Below are positions 27,117-36,244 of a stretch of 36,682 nt of DNA, in pieces (within the stretch, counting starts at the first letter, position 1; each line of letters begins with the position of its first letter). The position numbers and the translations under genes were made by a program. The stretch spans positions 1 through 36,682 of the forward strand of contig CAJWEV010000020.1 in the NCBI GenBank assembly GCA_913031575.1, in the 5' to 3' direction. The stretch is from an uncultured Halieaceae bacterium. Lineage in GTDB: Bacteria; Pseudomonadota; Gammaproteobacteria; Pseudomonadales; Halieaceae. Under the pieces are notes generated by a model, which ran no database searches, had not been told where the DNA came from, and saw nothing but the letters and a program-made list of their open reading frames with translations.

Positions 27117-27896
27117 TTATGCGGGCGCCTCGTCACGCAAAAAGACCCATTGCGGCCCTGTCGACTGTTCCTCGCTAAAGTAGTACCCGGATCCATTAAA
27201 GGCCTTTAGCGCTTCCGGATCACTAATTCGATTGTCGATGATGTAACGGGCCATGACGCCTCGCGCCTTCTTAGCAAAGAACGAAATCATCTTGTACTGA
27301 CCGTTCTTAAGGTCCTTGAACTGCGGCGTAATGACGTCAGCGTTCAGCACTTTTGGCTTCACCGCCTTGAAATACTCATTCGAAGCCAAATTAATCAGGA
27401 CGTCGGTGTTCGCCGAGACCAGATCCTCGTTTAGGGTGTCAGTCACGCGATCGCCCCAGAATTCGTAGAGGTTTTTGCCGCGTTGGTTTGCAAACTTAAG
27501 TCCCATCTCAAGTCGGTAAGGCTGCATAAGGTCAAGCGGCCGAAGCAGGCCATAAAGGCCGGATAGAATCCTCAGCCTAGACTGCGCGAACTCGAGATCA
27601 CTCTCGCTCATCGAATCGGCCTCAAGGCCCGTATAAACATCGCCTTTAAATGCAAGCACCGCCTGCTTTGCATTATCGGCGCTCGCCTTTTCCTGCCAGT
27701 TCATGAAGCGCGCATGATTAAGGTCCGCAATCGACTCGCTAACACCCATAAGTGAGCGAATATCATCCGGAGCTAGCTTTCTAGCGTCATCTACCAACAG
27801 GGCCGACTGATCCATAAACCGCGGAGTAGTTGAGGTCGCTGTTGTAGACGGTGTCTCGTAATCCAGTGTTTTTGCTGGCGACAGTACGGTAAGCAC
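27117..27896 (-). CDS. yaaA: Peroxide stress protein YaaA
   Basis: YaaA is a DUF328 protein that limits iron-driven oxidative damage during peroxide stress in E. coli and binds DNA in vitro. The 259 residues start [11 protein letters not shown], the family signature, and include [40 protein letters not shown] and [15 protein letters not shown]. The start is GTG. It is divergent from the TRAP genes across 72 bases, and its end is 16 bases from the convergent acyltransferase gene. Confidence 0.93.
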   Translation of the reverse strand: MLTVLSPAKTLDYETPSTTATSTTPRFMDQSALLVDDARKLAPDDIRSLMGVSESIADLNHARFMNWQEKASADNAKQAVLAFKGDVYTGLEADSMSESDLEFAQSRLRILSGLYGLLRPLDLMQPYRLEMGLKFANQRGKNLYEFWGDRVTDTLNEDLVSANTDVLINLASNEYFKAVKPKVLNADVITPQFKDLKNGQYKMISFFAKKARGVMARYIIDNRISDPEALKAFNGSGYYFSEEQSTGPQWVFLRDEAPA

Positions 27897-27968
27897 AGTG
27901 AATCTCTCTGCAATTGATGTTCACACGATGATAACCTTCAACGTCGTATTGAGGAACGGGTCATTACA

Positions 27969-28487
27969 GTGAAGTACTGGGCAACTCTTGCGCAGACAAT
28001 CGATGGTGTGAGCCGGAGCGTTGGCAATGCCGTGGCGTTTGCTTCAATTGCCATGGCATTAGTCACAACCACCGTTGTGATCCTTCGCTATGGGTTTGGA
28101 CAGGGTGCGATCGCAGCACAGGAGTCAGTGCTCTATTTGCATAGCGCTTTGTTCATGCTCGGTGCGGCCCCCACGTTACTTGCAGACAAGCATGTACGGG
28201 TTGACGTCTTTTATCGAAATTTCACGGATCGCCAGAAGCACTGGGTGAATACCATCGGCCACACCGTGTTCACATTGCCTTTCTGCACACTCATCGTCTT
28301 TGGCTCCTGGGGCTATGTGACGGAAAGCTGGTCAATCATGGAATCCTCGCCTGAACCCGGTGGCATACCAGCAGTATTCCTTCTAAAAACACTGATCCCA
28401 GCCATGGCGCTGCTACTCGCGCTTCAAGCTGTCAGCCTTATTCTTCAAGGCTTGATCGAGCTGAGCGAGGTGCCCACTGATGGTTGA
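27969..28487 (+). CDS. TRAP transporter small permease subunit (DctQ family)
   Basis: This is the small membrane subunit of a TRAP transporter, which takes up organic acids with sodium. The 172 residues have four hydrophobic helices, and AQESVLYLHSALFMLGAAPTLLADKHVRVDVFY is the conserved family region spread over residues 46-79. The start is GTG. The stop overlaps the large subunit start by eight bases. The binding-protein gene is not beside it but 1.8 kb downstream on the other strand. Confidence 0.92.
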   Translation: MKYWATLAQTIDGVSRSVGNAVAFASIAMALVTTTVVILRYGFGQGAIAAQESVLYLHSALFMLGAAPTLLADKHVRVDVFYRNFTDRQKHWVNTIGHTVFTLPFCTLIVFGSWGYVTESWSIMESSPEPGGIPAVFLLKTLIPAMALLLALQAVSLILQGLIELSEVPTDG

Positions 28488-29850
28488 GGGTGAATTAGCA
28501 CTCGCTCTGTTCGGCGCCGTCTGCTTATTACTGCTCTTTGGCTTTCCTGTTGCACTGACGCTTGCCGGAACCGCACTGCTTTTCGCCGCCGTTGGCGTTG
28601 TTACAGAACATTTCGATGCCAGCTTCGTCGCCGCACTGTCAGGCCGTATGTTTGGCACCATCACCAATGAGACGCTTGTCGCTGTGCCGCTCTTCATTCT
28701 TATGGGCGTCACCTTAGAGCGCGCCAAAATAGCCGAGGAGCTACTGACGGCCATGGCTAGCGGTCTGGGGAATCGAACCGGCGGTCTAGGCATCTCCGTT
28801 ATCGTGGTGGGTGCGCTTCTAGCCGCCAGTACCGGCATTGTCGGTGCGACGGTTGTGACGATGGGCGTACTGGCGCTGCCCTCCATGCTTCGTGCAGGCT
28901 ACAACCCATCGCTCGCGACGGGGCTTATCTGTGCCACCGGCACACTGGGTCAAATTATTCCACCGTCTATTGCGCTCGTATTGCTCGGGGACATCATGTC
29001 CACCGCGTATCAACAGGCGCAGCTACAGAGCGGCATTATCAACACACACACCGTATCGGTAGGCGACTTGTTTGTCGGCTCGCTAGTACCTGGCCTGGTG
29101 CTGGTCGGCCTATACCTTGTATACCTGCTATTTGTGGCTTGGCGAAATCCATCCGACTGTCCAGCCCCAGAGGAAATAAGCAATGACGGCCAGCCCTCTA
29201 TCCTGGCGGCCGTATTACCCCCGCTGCTGTTAATCGGCGTGGTCTTAGGCTCCATCATTGTCGGTGCTGCGACACCGACAGAAGCCGCAGGTGTTGGGGC
29301 CGTCGGCGCGTTGTGCCTCGCGGCCTACAAATCAGCGCTCGATTTGGAAACCCTCAGAGACATCGCTCGCTCCGCCATGGCAACCACCAGCATGGTGTTC
29401 CTGATCCTAATCGGCGCAGCTCTGTTTTCGCTGGTGTTTAGGGGCTTCGGTGGCGACGAGCTGATTGAAGCATTCTTCGCCGAACTCGGTGGCGGACCGC
29501 ACATGGCGCTTTTCATTGTAATGCTTGTTATGTTTCTACTCGGCTTCATTCTCGATTTCATCGAAATAACGTTTGTTGTCGTGCCGATTGTCGCGCCCAT
29601 TTTATTGGCGATGGGTTTTGATCCCATCTGGCTTGGCGTCATGATAGCCGTCAACCTGCAAACATCATTCCTGACACCGCCCTTTGGCTTCGCCTTGTTT
29701 TACCTGCGCGGCGTAGCCGATGACTCGGTCGCAACGAGTGCTATCTACCGCGGTGTCATCCCCTTCGTGTTAATCCAGCTGAGCTTGTTGGCCATGCTGT
29801 GGCTAATTCCGGATATCGTCACTTGGTTACCTAGCTCACTGGGGCGTTGA
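28480..29850 (+). CDS. TRAP transporter large permease subunit (DctM family)
   Basis: This is the large, roughly 12-helix subunit that forms the transport path of the TRAP system. The 456 residues include FGFPVALTLAGTALLFA, ETLVAVPLFILMGVTLERA, LAASTGIVGATVVTMGVLAL, GTLGQIIPPSIALVLLGD and TSFLTPPFGFALFYLRG, all family landmarks. The insert around residues 170-190 before the next helix is longer than in many C4-dicarboxylate TRAP proteins, as in the 2-oxo acid/chloroaromatic-type subgroup. It should work with the DctQ subunit and the DctP protein at 30294-31448. Confidence 0.93.
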   Translation: MVEGELALALFGAVCLLLLFGFPVALTLAGTALLFAAVGVVTEHFDASFVAALSGRMFGTITNETLVAVPLFILMGVTLERAKIAEELLTAMASGLGNRTGGLGISVIVVGALLAASTGIVGATVVTMGVLALPSMLRAGYNPSLATGLICATGTLGQIIPPSIALVLLGDIMSTAYQQAQLQSGIINTHTVSVGDLFVGSLVPGLVLVGLYLVYLLFVAWRNPSDCPAPEEISNDGQPSILAAVLPPLLLIGVVLGSIIVGAATPTEAAGVGAVGALCLAAYKSALDLETLRDIARSAMATTSMVFLILIGAALFSLVFRGFGGDELIEAFFAELGGGPHMALFIVMLVMFLLGFILDFIEITFVVVPIVAPILLAMGFDPIWLGVMIAVNLQTSFLTPPFGFALFYLRGVADDSVATSAIYRGVIPFVLIQLSLLAMLWLIPDIVTWLPSSLGR

Positions 29851-29911
29851 TCTGACATAGCCAATAAACGGTACATCCCTGAAACACCCTCACGGACTGC
29901 AGGAGAATGCG

Positions 29912-30307
29912 GTGAATCCCATCGATGAAACACCTAGACCACAGGGCGAACTCGCGCTGCAAACGGTTGCCATGCCTGCGGATACCAACGCAAATGGAGA
30001 TATTTTTGGCGGGTGGCTGCTGTCGCAAATGGACATTGCAGGTGGCGTTGCGGCCTCAGAGGTAGCTGGCGGCCGTGTCGCAACGGTCGCGATTCAGGGC
30101 ATGTCGTTTCTTACCCCAGTGCACGTCGGTGCCGTCGTGACCTGTTACTGCGACATTCTTGACATTGGTCGGAGCTCAGTGCGTGTGCTCATCGAGGTGT
30201 GGATTAACTCCCAACACGACGGCGAGCCAATTAAGGTAACCGAAGGCGAGTTCATCTATGTCGCAATCGATAACGCGAAACGTACGCGAACGATTACTGG
30301 TCAGTAA
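29912..30307 (+). CDS. yciA: Acyl-CoA thioesterase, YciA-type hotdog fold
   Basis: This 131-residue hotdog protein resembles YciA, which hydrolyses a broad range of acyl-CoA esters. NANGDIFGGWLLSQMDIAGG at 26-45 is the helix that carries the active-site residues, and VAIQGMSFLTPVHVGAVV is the central strand pair. The start is GTG with AGGAG upstream. It sits between the TRAP permease genes and the TRAP binding-protein gene. The last 14 bases overlap the end of the convergent dctP-type gene. Confidence 0.88.
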   Translation: MNPIDETPRPQGELALQTVAMPADTNANGDIFGGWLLSQMDIAGGVAASEVAGGRVATVAIQGMSFLTPVHVGAVVTCYCDILDIGRSSVRVLIEVWINSQHDGEPIKVTEGEFIYVAIDNAKRTRTITGQ

Positions 30308-31448
30308 ACGTGATAGGCGGTAACACTCGATCTCGGGCATTGAGGTAAGCACGCTCAGAGATCTCGTGATACGTCCGAACACCGTCCATAAACGACTCAT
30401 AGGACGCGGAAATTTTCTGCGCCATGGGGTCTTCTTTCTTTAGCTGCTCTAGGGCGATCACGGCATTACTGTGGAGCACATCAATAACATCATCAGGCAA
30501 TGGGCGTAGCTTTGTTGAATGCTTTTCTAGCAGCGTCGTAAGGGACTCATTGTTGCGCGCGGTGAACTCATCGAGCATGTCTTGATTTGTGGCTCTCGCT
30601 GCCCCCTCAACGATGGCTTGAAGGTCTGCGGGCAAGCGATCGAAGGCAACCTGATTTACCGTGAACTCAAGCATTGCCCCCGGCTCATGCCAACCCGGGT
30701 AATAGTAGTACTCAGCCACTTCCATTAGGCCCAAAGTACGGTCGTTATAGGGCCCAACCCATTCGACGGCATCGATGACGCCAGTCTGCATTGATGTATA
30801 GATCTCACCACCCGCCAGTCGAACAGCGGTGCCTCCCGATGCGGCGAACACCTCGCCAGCAAGACCCGGAATGCGCATCTTGAGACCATCAAGATCACTA
30901 GCTGACGTCAACTCTCTGTTGAACCAGCCGGCCATTTGAACCCCAGTTGACCCACCGGCAAATGGCCGCACACCAAACGGCGCATAAAGCTCGCGCCAAA
31001 GCTCAAGCCCGCCACCATAATGCAACCACCCGTTCATTTCCTGCGCGGTCATACCAAAAGGAACGGCGGTGTAAAACACGGATGAGGGAATCTTGCCTTT
31101 CCAATAGTAAGAGGCACCGTGTCCCATTTCAGCTACGCCCTGAGAGACCGCATCAAACACCTCGAACGGGGGCACTACCTCACCCGCTCCGTAGACTCGG
31201 ACCGTCAATCGCCCATTGCTCATTTCACCCACGCGACGTGCAAAGTTTTCTGGGGCTGATCCAAGGCCAGGTAACCCCTTAGGCCAGGTGGTGACTAGCT
31301 TCCATTCAATGCTTGTTTCACTTCCAATGATGCGGGGGCCCGTATCATCGTCTGTCATTTGAACTTCAACAGCCCAGAGTCCCAGTGTTCCAACCCAGAG
31401 CAGCAAAAGACCCACAACGGCTACCGGTAACAATGTTCTCTCTTTCAT
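30294..31448 (-). CDS. TRAP transporter periplasmic binding protein (DctP family, TakP-like)
   Basis: This is the periplasmic substrate-binding subunit, 384 residues. An N-terminal hydrophobic segment (about 7-27) is a signal peptide or membrane anchor. The mature protein starts near WKLVTTWPKGLPGLG and contains EVFDAVSQGVAEMGHGA, YYWKGK, the carboxylate-binding Arg192 in LKMRIPG, EWVGPYNDR and PGWHEPG. These match TakP of Rhodobacter, which binds 2-oxo acids with a metal ion, so pyruvate or another 2-oxo acid is a likely ligand (inference). It starts eight bases after the uvrD stop with GAGG before the ATG, so it is probably read with uvrD rather than with its permease genes. Confidence 0.9.
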   Translation of the reverse strand: MKERTLLPVAVVGLLLLWVGTLGLWAVEVQMTDDDTGPRIIGSETSIEWKLVTTWPKGLPGLGSAPENFARRVGEMSNGRLTVRVYGAGEVVPPFEVFDAVSQGVAEMGHGASYYWKGKIPSSVFYTAVPFGMTAQEMNGWLHYGGGLELWRELYAPFGVRPFAGGSTGVQMAGWFNRELTSASDLDGLKMRIPGLAGEVFAASGGTAVRLAGGEIYTSMQTGVIDAVEWVGPYNDRTLGLMEVAEYYYYPGWHEPGAMLEFTVNQVAFDRLPADLQAIVEGAARATNQDMLDEFTARNNESLTTLLEKHSTKLRPLPDDVIDVLHSNAVIALEQLKKEDPMAQKISASYESFMDGVRTYHEISERAYLNARDRVLPPITFTDQ

Positions 31449-31455
31449 CTAAGCC

Positions 31456-33612
31456 TCACAAAGCCTGAAGATTGGCGTATTGCAGAACCAACCACTTACT
31501 GCCTTCGGCAAAGTTTACCTCGATCCGCGCGTTGGCACCTCGACCTTCGATATTGAGCACCATGCCTTCACCAAACATGGGGTGAGTCACACGCTGACCC
31601 AAAGACAATCCCGAATCGTTTGAGGCAGCCACAGGCTGTTGCAACCGGTCGGCGAGGGGCCGGGTCAATCCCCCATGAAGCCGCACTTCCTCGATTAAGT
31701 CAGCGGGTATTTCCCGTACGAAGCGGGACGGCGTGTTATAGGTTTCGCTGCCGTGCAAGCGCCGGCTCTCTGCGTAGGTAATTAGCAAACGCTGCTGCGC
31801 CCGGGTGATACCGACATAAGCTAGTCGCCGCTCCTCCTCCAAGCGGCCTGGCTCCTCAACCGACATTCGGTGGGGAAATAAGTTCTCTTCCAGTCCAGCT
31901 AGAATAACGAGCGGAAACTCGAGACCTTTAGCGGAGTGCAGCGTCATCATTTGGACACTGTCTTCGTAAGGGTCCGCCTGGCTGTCACCCGCATCAAGCG
32001 CAGCACTATCTAGAAACTGTTGAAGTGGGGACAGCGAGTCGTCCTCAGCTCTAAAGGTCTTAGCCGCGGAAACCAATTCTTCGAGGTTCTCCACCCGCGC
32101 CTGTCCACGCTCCCCCTTCTCTGCCTTATGAAACTCAATCAAGCCTGTTCGATGGATGACGTGTTCCACCATTTCCTCAAGGGGAAGCTCTACCGTCTCG
32201 CTATCCAGCTCGTTAATTAAGGCGGCAAATCCCGCTAGTGATGATCGCGCTCTCGACCCAAGCAACCCGTTTTGTTGGGCAAGCCCGATTGCCTGCCACA
32301 TCGATACGTTGTTTTCCCGAGCGATCGCGCGTAAATCGTCGACCGTCTTACTGCCGATACCGCGGGTAGGGGTGTTGATAATTCGCTCCAGCGCAGGGTC
32401 GTCTCCACGGCCAATGATCAATCGCATGTACGCCAGCGCGTTGCGAATCTCCAGCCGCTCGTAGAAGCGTTGGCCGCCGTAAATGCGGTAGGGGAGTCCC
32501 ACACGGATCAGTGCTTCTTCAATGACGCGCGACTGCGCGTTCGATCGATACAAAATGGCGCTGGATTTTCGAGGATTGCCTTCATCATTCCACGACTGAA
32601 TCTGCTCGACAATAAACCGCGCCTCGTCTTGTTCGTTGAAGCCGGCGTAAAGCTTAATGGGGTCGCCGTCCTCACCATCGGTCCAGAGGTCTTTACCCAA
32701 CCGACCTGCGTTATGCGATATCACGCCGTTGGCCGCATCAAGAATCGTCTTAGTTGAGCGATAATTCTGCTCAAGACGAACGGTTTGCGTGCCGATAAAG
32801 TCCTGGGTGTATCGCTGAATATTTTCGATCTTTGCGCCACGCCATCCATAGATGGACTGATCGTCGTCACCCACGGCAACAACCGGGATTGCATCGCCGG
32901 CAAGCACTCTCAGCCAGGCGTATTGAATGGAGTTCGTGTCCTGAAACTCATCCACCAGTAAAATGTTGAAGCGCTCTTGGTAATGCACCAAGGTCTCTGG
33001 CGACTTCAACCATAGTTCATGAGCACGCAGCAATAGCTCAGCAAAGTCGACCAAGCCGCCCCGCTGGCAAGCCGCCTCGTAAGCCTCATAAATGCGCACC
33101 ATCGTTTTGGCATATAAATCGCCCATGGACGGCTCAATATGCTGGGCGCGTAAGCCTTCGTCTTTTTGGCCATTGATGAACCACTGCGCCTGCCTCGGCG
33201 GCCACTTCGACTCATCAAGTCCAAGCTCACGACAAACACGCTTGACAAGTCTCAGCTGATCATCGCTGTCGAGTATCTGGAAATTTTGGGGGAGTCCGGC
33301 TTCTGCCCAGTGGGTTTGCAGAAGGCGATGCGCCAGACCATGGAATGTACCAATCCACAGACCGTGCGTCGGCCGCCCAAGCATTTCTTCAATCCGGCCC
33401 CGCATCTCTCGAGCGGCCTTATTGGTGAAGGTCACGGCCATGACAGAGTACGGCGAAAGGCCCTCAGCTCTGATGAGCCAGGCAATGCGGTGCACCAGCA
33501 CGCGCGTCTTACCCGACCCTGCGCCCGCCAGCACCAGTTGATTACCTTGCTCTGCCGCTACCGCCGCGCGCTGCGCCTCGTTGAGGCCATCAAGAATATC
33601 TGACACATCCAT
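31456..33612 (-). CDS. uvrD: DNA helicase II UvrD
   Basis: UvrD is the 3'-5' helicase of nucleotide excision and mismatch repair. From the ATG at 33612 it has 718 residues and aligns throughout with E. coli UvrD. The N-terminus is MDVSDILDGLNEAQRAAV, Walker A GAGSGKT at 30-36, VDEFQDTN motif II, GDDDQSIYGWRGA motif III, QNYRST, TLHSAKGLEFP and VGITRAQQ. The C-terminal LGQRVTHPMFGEGMV is the tudor-like RNA polymerase contact. The frame opens at 33639, but the ATG at 33612 fits the family exactly. No LexA box is evident upstream. Confidence 0.95.
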   Translation of the reverse strand: MDVSDILDGLNEAQRAAVAAEQGNQLVLAGAGSGKTRVLVHRIAWLIRAEGLSPYSVMAVTFTNKAAREMRGRIEEMLGRPTHGLWIGTFHGLAHRLLQTHWAEAGLPQNFQILDSDDQLRLVKRVCRELGLDESKWPPRQAQWFINGQKDEGLRAQHIEPSMGDLYAKTMVRIYEAYEAACQRGGLVDFAELLLRAHELWLKSPETLVHYQERFNILLVDEFQDTNSIQYAWLRVLAGDAIPVVAVGDDDQSIYGWRGAKIENIQRYTQDFIGTQTVRLEQNYRSTKTILDAANGVISHNAGRLGKDLWTDGEDGDPIKLYAGFNEQDEARFIVEQIQSWNDEGNPRKSSAILYRSNAQSRVIEEALIRVGLPYRIYGGQRFYERLEIRNALAYMRLIIGRGDDPALERIINTPTRGIGSKTVDDLRAIARENNVSMWQAIGLAQQNGLLGSRARSSLAGFAALINELDSETVELPLEEMVEHVIHRTGLIEFHKAEKGERGQARVENLEELVSAAKTFRAEDDSLSPLQQFLDSAALDAGDSQADPYEDSVQMMTLHSAKGLEFPLVILAGLEENLFPHRMSVEEPGRLEEERRLAYVGITRAQQRLLITYAESRRLHGSETYNTPSRFVREIPADLIEEVRLHGGLTRPLADRLQQPVAASNDSGLSLGQRVTHPMFGEGMVLNIEGRGANARIEVNFAEGSKWLVLQYANLQAL

Positions 33613-33710
33613 GGGGTACAGTGTACTAGAAAGCGCCATTTACGACGGCCTACAAGCCGCGTTTATCTGGGCTTTCTGCTAATCTCTCACCAGGTGTAGG
33701 AGGGCAGACC

Positions 33711-34976
33711 ATGGACGACAACGACGACGACAAGAAACGCGTACTCACGCCACCAGCTGAATGGTCAGAGGGAATGAAGCCAAAATCATCTGATGACTAC
33801 GAAGATGGTATCGACGAGAGTACCGATTGGCTGGAGGATGATGACTTCGAGGTACCCCCTGCCAGCGAAGTGGACTCTGACCCAGATGACGTTACTGCCG
33901 ATGACGTGGATGACGACGAAGCGGATGACGATGAGGTTTATGCTGACGACGATAGTGGCTCTGCCGCACTCCTAACCGATCACACGGCTACCGCTAAATC
34001 TGCCAGCAGGAGTGCCAAAATGCCGTGGGCTCTTGCCGTTATTGGATTTGTTGCCGCTGCCGCTATGACCGGTCTATGGGTCGATACGCAAAGCTCCAAC
34101 AGTGCAGAAATTGCTGACTTAAAAGACACCATACGATCACTGCAACGAGTGGAAAATGAAAAAGCGTCGGAAGACACTGCACTGGCAGCAGACAACGAAG
34201 CACTCCGAAGCGAGATCGCGTCTCTCAAAGAACAAACCGAGGCGCTCACTGATGAAAATAAGTTACTCAAAAATCGGGAGGCTGAGCGTGCGGCCAAAGC
34301 GATCGCTCAACGACAAGAAGCGGCGCCCACCCAGCCCGTAAAGCCCGCGTCACCGATACTGGAACCACCCAGACAAGCTGGCGGGCCATGGTTTGTTAAT
34401 CTGGAGAGTCATACCTCCCGCGCAACGGCCAACGACCGTGCGGCGGCGCTACGAGACACACTTAGACCGCTCAACATTTCCGTGGCCAGCGCAAAAGTCA
34501 ACGGTCGCGACTATTACCGCGTTCGGGCGGCTGGCTTTGCCACGAAGGCCTTGGCCGGGCAAGCATCCGAGTGGATGTCAGCGCAGACAAACGCCGGTCC
34601 GTACTGGTTAGGGAAAGCCGAGGAGTCAACCAGCAGCGCTTCGAGGGCTACAAACTCACAAGCACAAACCATCGCATCCACGACAGCTGCCCCGCCCACA
34701 ACAAAACGGCCGGTTCGCCTCAAGCAGCTGCCGATGCGAGATAACTGGTTTGTGTTCGTGGACACCTATGACAAAGGGGAGCGGGCTGACTCGGTTATTA
34801 ATGAATTAGTGGAACAAGGCTTGGAAGCGAAGGTTGCCGTGGAATCGCGATCGGGTGAGCTTTTCTACCGTGTGCAAGTCGTTGGGATTGAAAGCGAAGC
34901 CAGAGGTAATGCAATTGTCGCTCAGCTCAAAGACAATGACTTTCGTAACGCCCGACTTCGTAAAACCGTCAACTAA
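33711..34976 (+). CDS. Membrane-anchored protein with acidic N-terminus and two SPOR domains
   Basis: This 421-residue protein has a very acidic cytoplasmic N-terminus (about 25-90, rich in Asp and Glu), one transmembrane helix (MPWALAVIGFVAAAAMTGLW at 104-123), a periplasmic coiled coil (about 130-200), a proline-rich linker, and two SPOR domains (about 226-302 and 345-420). SPOR domains bind denuded peptidoglycan strands at the division septum, so a division or cell-wall role is likely. The exact function is unknown; it is not FtsN by sequence at the N-terminus. The ribosome site AGGAGGG is strong. It is divergent from uvrD. Confidence 0.85.
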   Translation: MDDNDDDKKRVLTPPAEWSEGMKPKSSDDYEDGIDESTDWLEDDDFEVPPASEVDSDPDDVTADDVDDDEADDDEVYADDDSGSAALLTDHTATAKSASRSAKMPWALAVIGFVAAAAMTGLWVDTQSSNSAEIADLKDTIRSLQRVENEKASEDTALAADNEALRSEIASLKEQTEALTDENKLLKNREAERAAKAIAQRQEAAPTQPVKPASPILEPPRQAGGPWFVNLESHTSRATANDRAAALRDTLRPLNISVASAKVNGRDYYRVRAAGFATKALAGQASEWMSAQTNAGPYWLGKAEESTSSASRATNSQAQTIASTTAAPPTTKRPVRLKQLPMRDNWFVFVDTYDKGERADSVINELVEQGLEAKVAVESRSGELFYRVQVVGIESEARGNAIVAQLKDNDFRNARLRKTVN

Positions 34977-35281
34977 ACGCCGGTTATCTTCGGCATTGGC
35001 AAGTTATCCAGCATCATTTCGGTCTTCTCTGGAAGCTCCCCAACCCCTAGCGACACCCACGGCATACCCGACACCAACATAAAGGTGCCAATAATGGCCC
35101 AACGCCGGCGCCGACCTGTGAGTCCGACACGCTCCATGGCCGCCAACAAGGGCTCCGCTATTATGAAGGCCGCGATTATCGTAATGGCCCAACCAAGCTA
35201 CAGATCGTTACCCCAGAAGGTGTGAACAAAGCCCGAGTAAAAGAGCCCCAGGGCGGCCAACAGGTTAATCACATACCGCAT
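34973..35281 (-). pseudogene. Small membrane protein gene interrupted by one in-frame amber codon
   Basis: On the minus strand a frame of 102 codons runs from ATG (35281) to TAG (34975-34973) and is broken only by a TAG at codon 28 (35200-35198). The first part reads MRYVINLLAALGLFYSGFVH, then TFWGNDL. After the amber it continues LGWAITIIAAFIIAEPLLAA and ends MLDNLPMPKITGV. Two or three hydrophobic helices flank a basic turn (TGRRRRW). TGG to TAG is one simple origin. I do not recognise the family. A GAG-rich stretch precedes the ATG, 18 bases after the cupin stop. Its end overlaps the SPOR gene stop by four bases. Confidence 0.6.
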
Positions 35282-35299
35282 ACTCACTCTAGCTCGGCA

Positions 35300-35671
35300 T
35301 CAAATCCAGTCGTCCAGTGGCACGGTCATGTCCGATTGAACGTCGCCTGTATTAATAACACCCTTGGGCTCAACAATTAGGACCTTTGCTTCTGCCGATG
35401 CACGCGGACGATGCGGCACTCCCTTGGGAACAACCAACATCTGGCCTGCCTCGAGCTCGACTGTACCGTCCTGAAAATCAATCACTAACTTACCTTCCAA
35501 GACGATGAATGTTTCATCCGTGTCCTGATGGTTATGCCAAACAAAATCACCCTCGAGTCGTACCAACTTGAATTGGTAGTCATTCATTTCTGCCACCACT
35601 TTGGGTGACCACTGCTCGGTGAAACAATCAAACTTCTTAGCGAAGCTTATGGGCACGGGTGTTTTGTTCAT
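35300..35671 (-). CDS. Cupin domain protein
   Basis: This is a 123-residue single-domain cupin, a small metal-binding beta barrel. The first motif, GDFVWHNHQDTDETFIVLEG, gives His46, His48 and Glu53, and the second, GQMLVVPKGVPHRPRA, gives His87, a complete metal site. The substrate is unknown; such proteins include isomerases and dioxygenases. The ATG is 16 bases downstream of the GNAT gene, so it is probably in one transcript with purK and the GNAT gene. Confidence 0.85.
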   Translation of the reverse strand: MNKTPVPISFAKKFDCFTEQWSPKVVAEMNDYQFKLVRLEGDFVWHNHQDTDETFIVLEGKLVIDFQDGTVELEAGQMLVVPKGVPHRPRASAEAKVLIVEPKGVINTGDVQSDMTVPLDDWI

Positions 35672-35687
35672 GAAGCGATGCCTCTAC

Positions 35688-36242
35688 CTAAGAAACTCTG
35701 AAGGTTTTGAACCACTGTTGCTTTGATAACACGCCGACCGCTTTGGTGTCAGATTCGTCGTGACTAACGACGGCACCAAACTTTTTAACAGCCGCGATAG
35801 ATCGGAAATTTTGAGGTCCGATATCAAAAAAGACCCGGTCAACCACGTTGAATGCGCGCAATAGCATCGACTCTTTTATCTCCCGATTCGCTGACGTGCC
35901 CCAGAGCTCTCGAGCAACGAAGGTATAGCCAATCCTGATACACCGATTGGCTTCATCGAACCCATAAAATCGTGAGGAGCCGGCAGACCGCCCATTCGGC
36001 GTCTCTCTTATTACAAAACAACCCAAATCATTTGCGAGGCCGCCCTGAAAAAAGCGCTGAAATCTGGAACGTTTCCACCGATCAGCTTCTGAATGCTGCT
36101 CCCACAACGGGGGATCACTGGCTACGGCATATAAGGCATCGAAGTCATTTGGGGTTAATAATTCTAGAGCATAGTGTTCGGTCTGCAATGGGAGTCTGAA
36201 TATCAACCCGTCCTCTGCAACCGAACCCGCGTCAGCAGACAT
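35688..36242 (-). CDS. GNAT family N-acetyltransferase
   Basis: This is a GNAT acetyltransferase of the RimJ/RimL type, 184 residues from the ATG at 36242. LELLTPNDFDALYAVASDP begins the fold, IRIGYTFVARELWGTSANRE is the acetyl-CoA binding strand and loop, and NFRSIAAVKKFGA is the typical C-terminal helix. A TTG at 36248 overlapping the purK stop is an alternative start. The substrate cannot be told from the sequence. Confidence 0.85.
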   Translation of the reverse strand: MSADAGSVAEDGLIFRLPLQTEHYALELLTPNDFDALYAVASDPPLWEQHSEADRWKRSRFQRFFQGGLANDLGCFVIRETPNGRSAGSSRFYGFDEANRCIRIGYTFVARELWGTSANREIKESMLLRAFNVVDRVFFDIGPQNFRSIAAVKKFGAVVSHDESDTKAVGVLSKQQWFKTFRVS

Positions 36243-36244
36243 GG

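Noticed and set aside
33610-33640. Possible LexA box at the uvrD start (GTACAGTGTAC palindrome)
   Set aside because: There is no CTG-N10-CAG arrangement in the region. The short palindrome straddles the 5' end of the frame and has only one CTGT half.
35004-35192. 62-residue minus-strand frame rich in Gly, His and Arg
   Set aside because: It lies in another frame over the amber-interrupted membrane-protein gene and has no protein-like composition.
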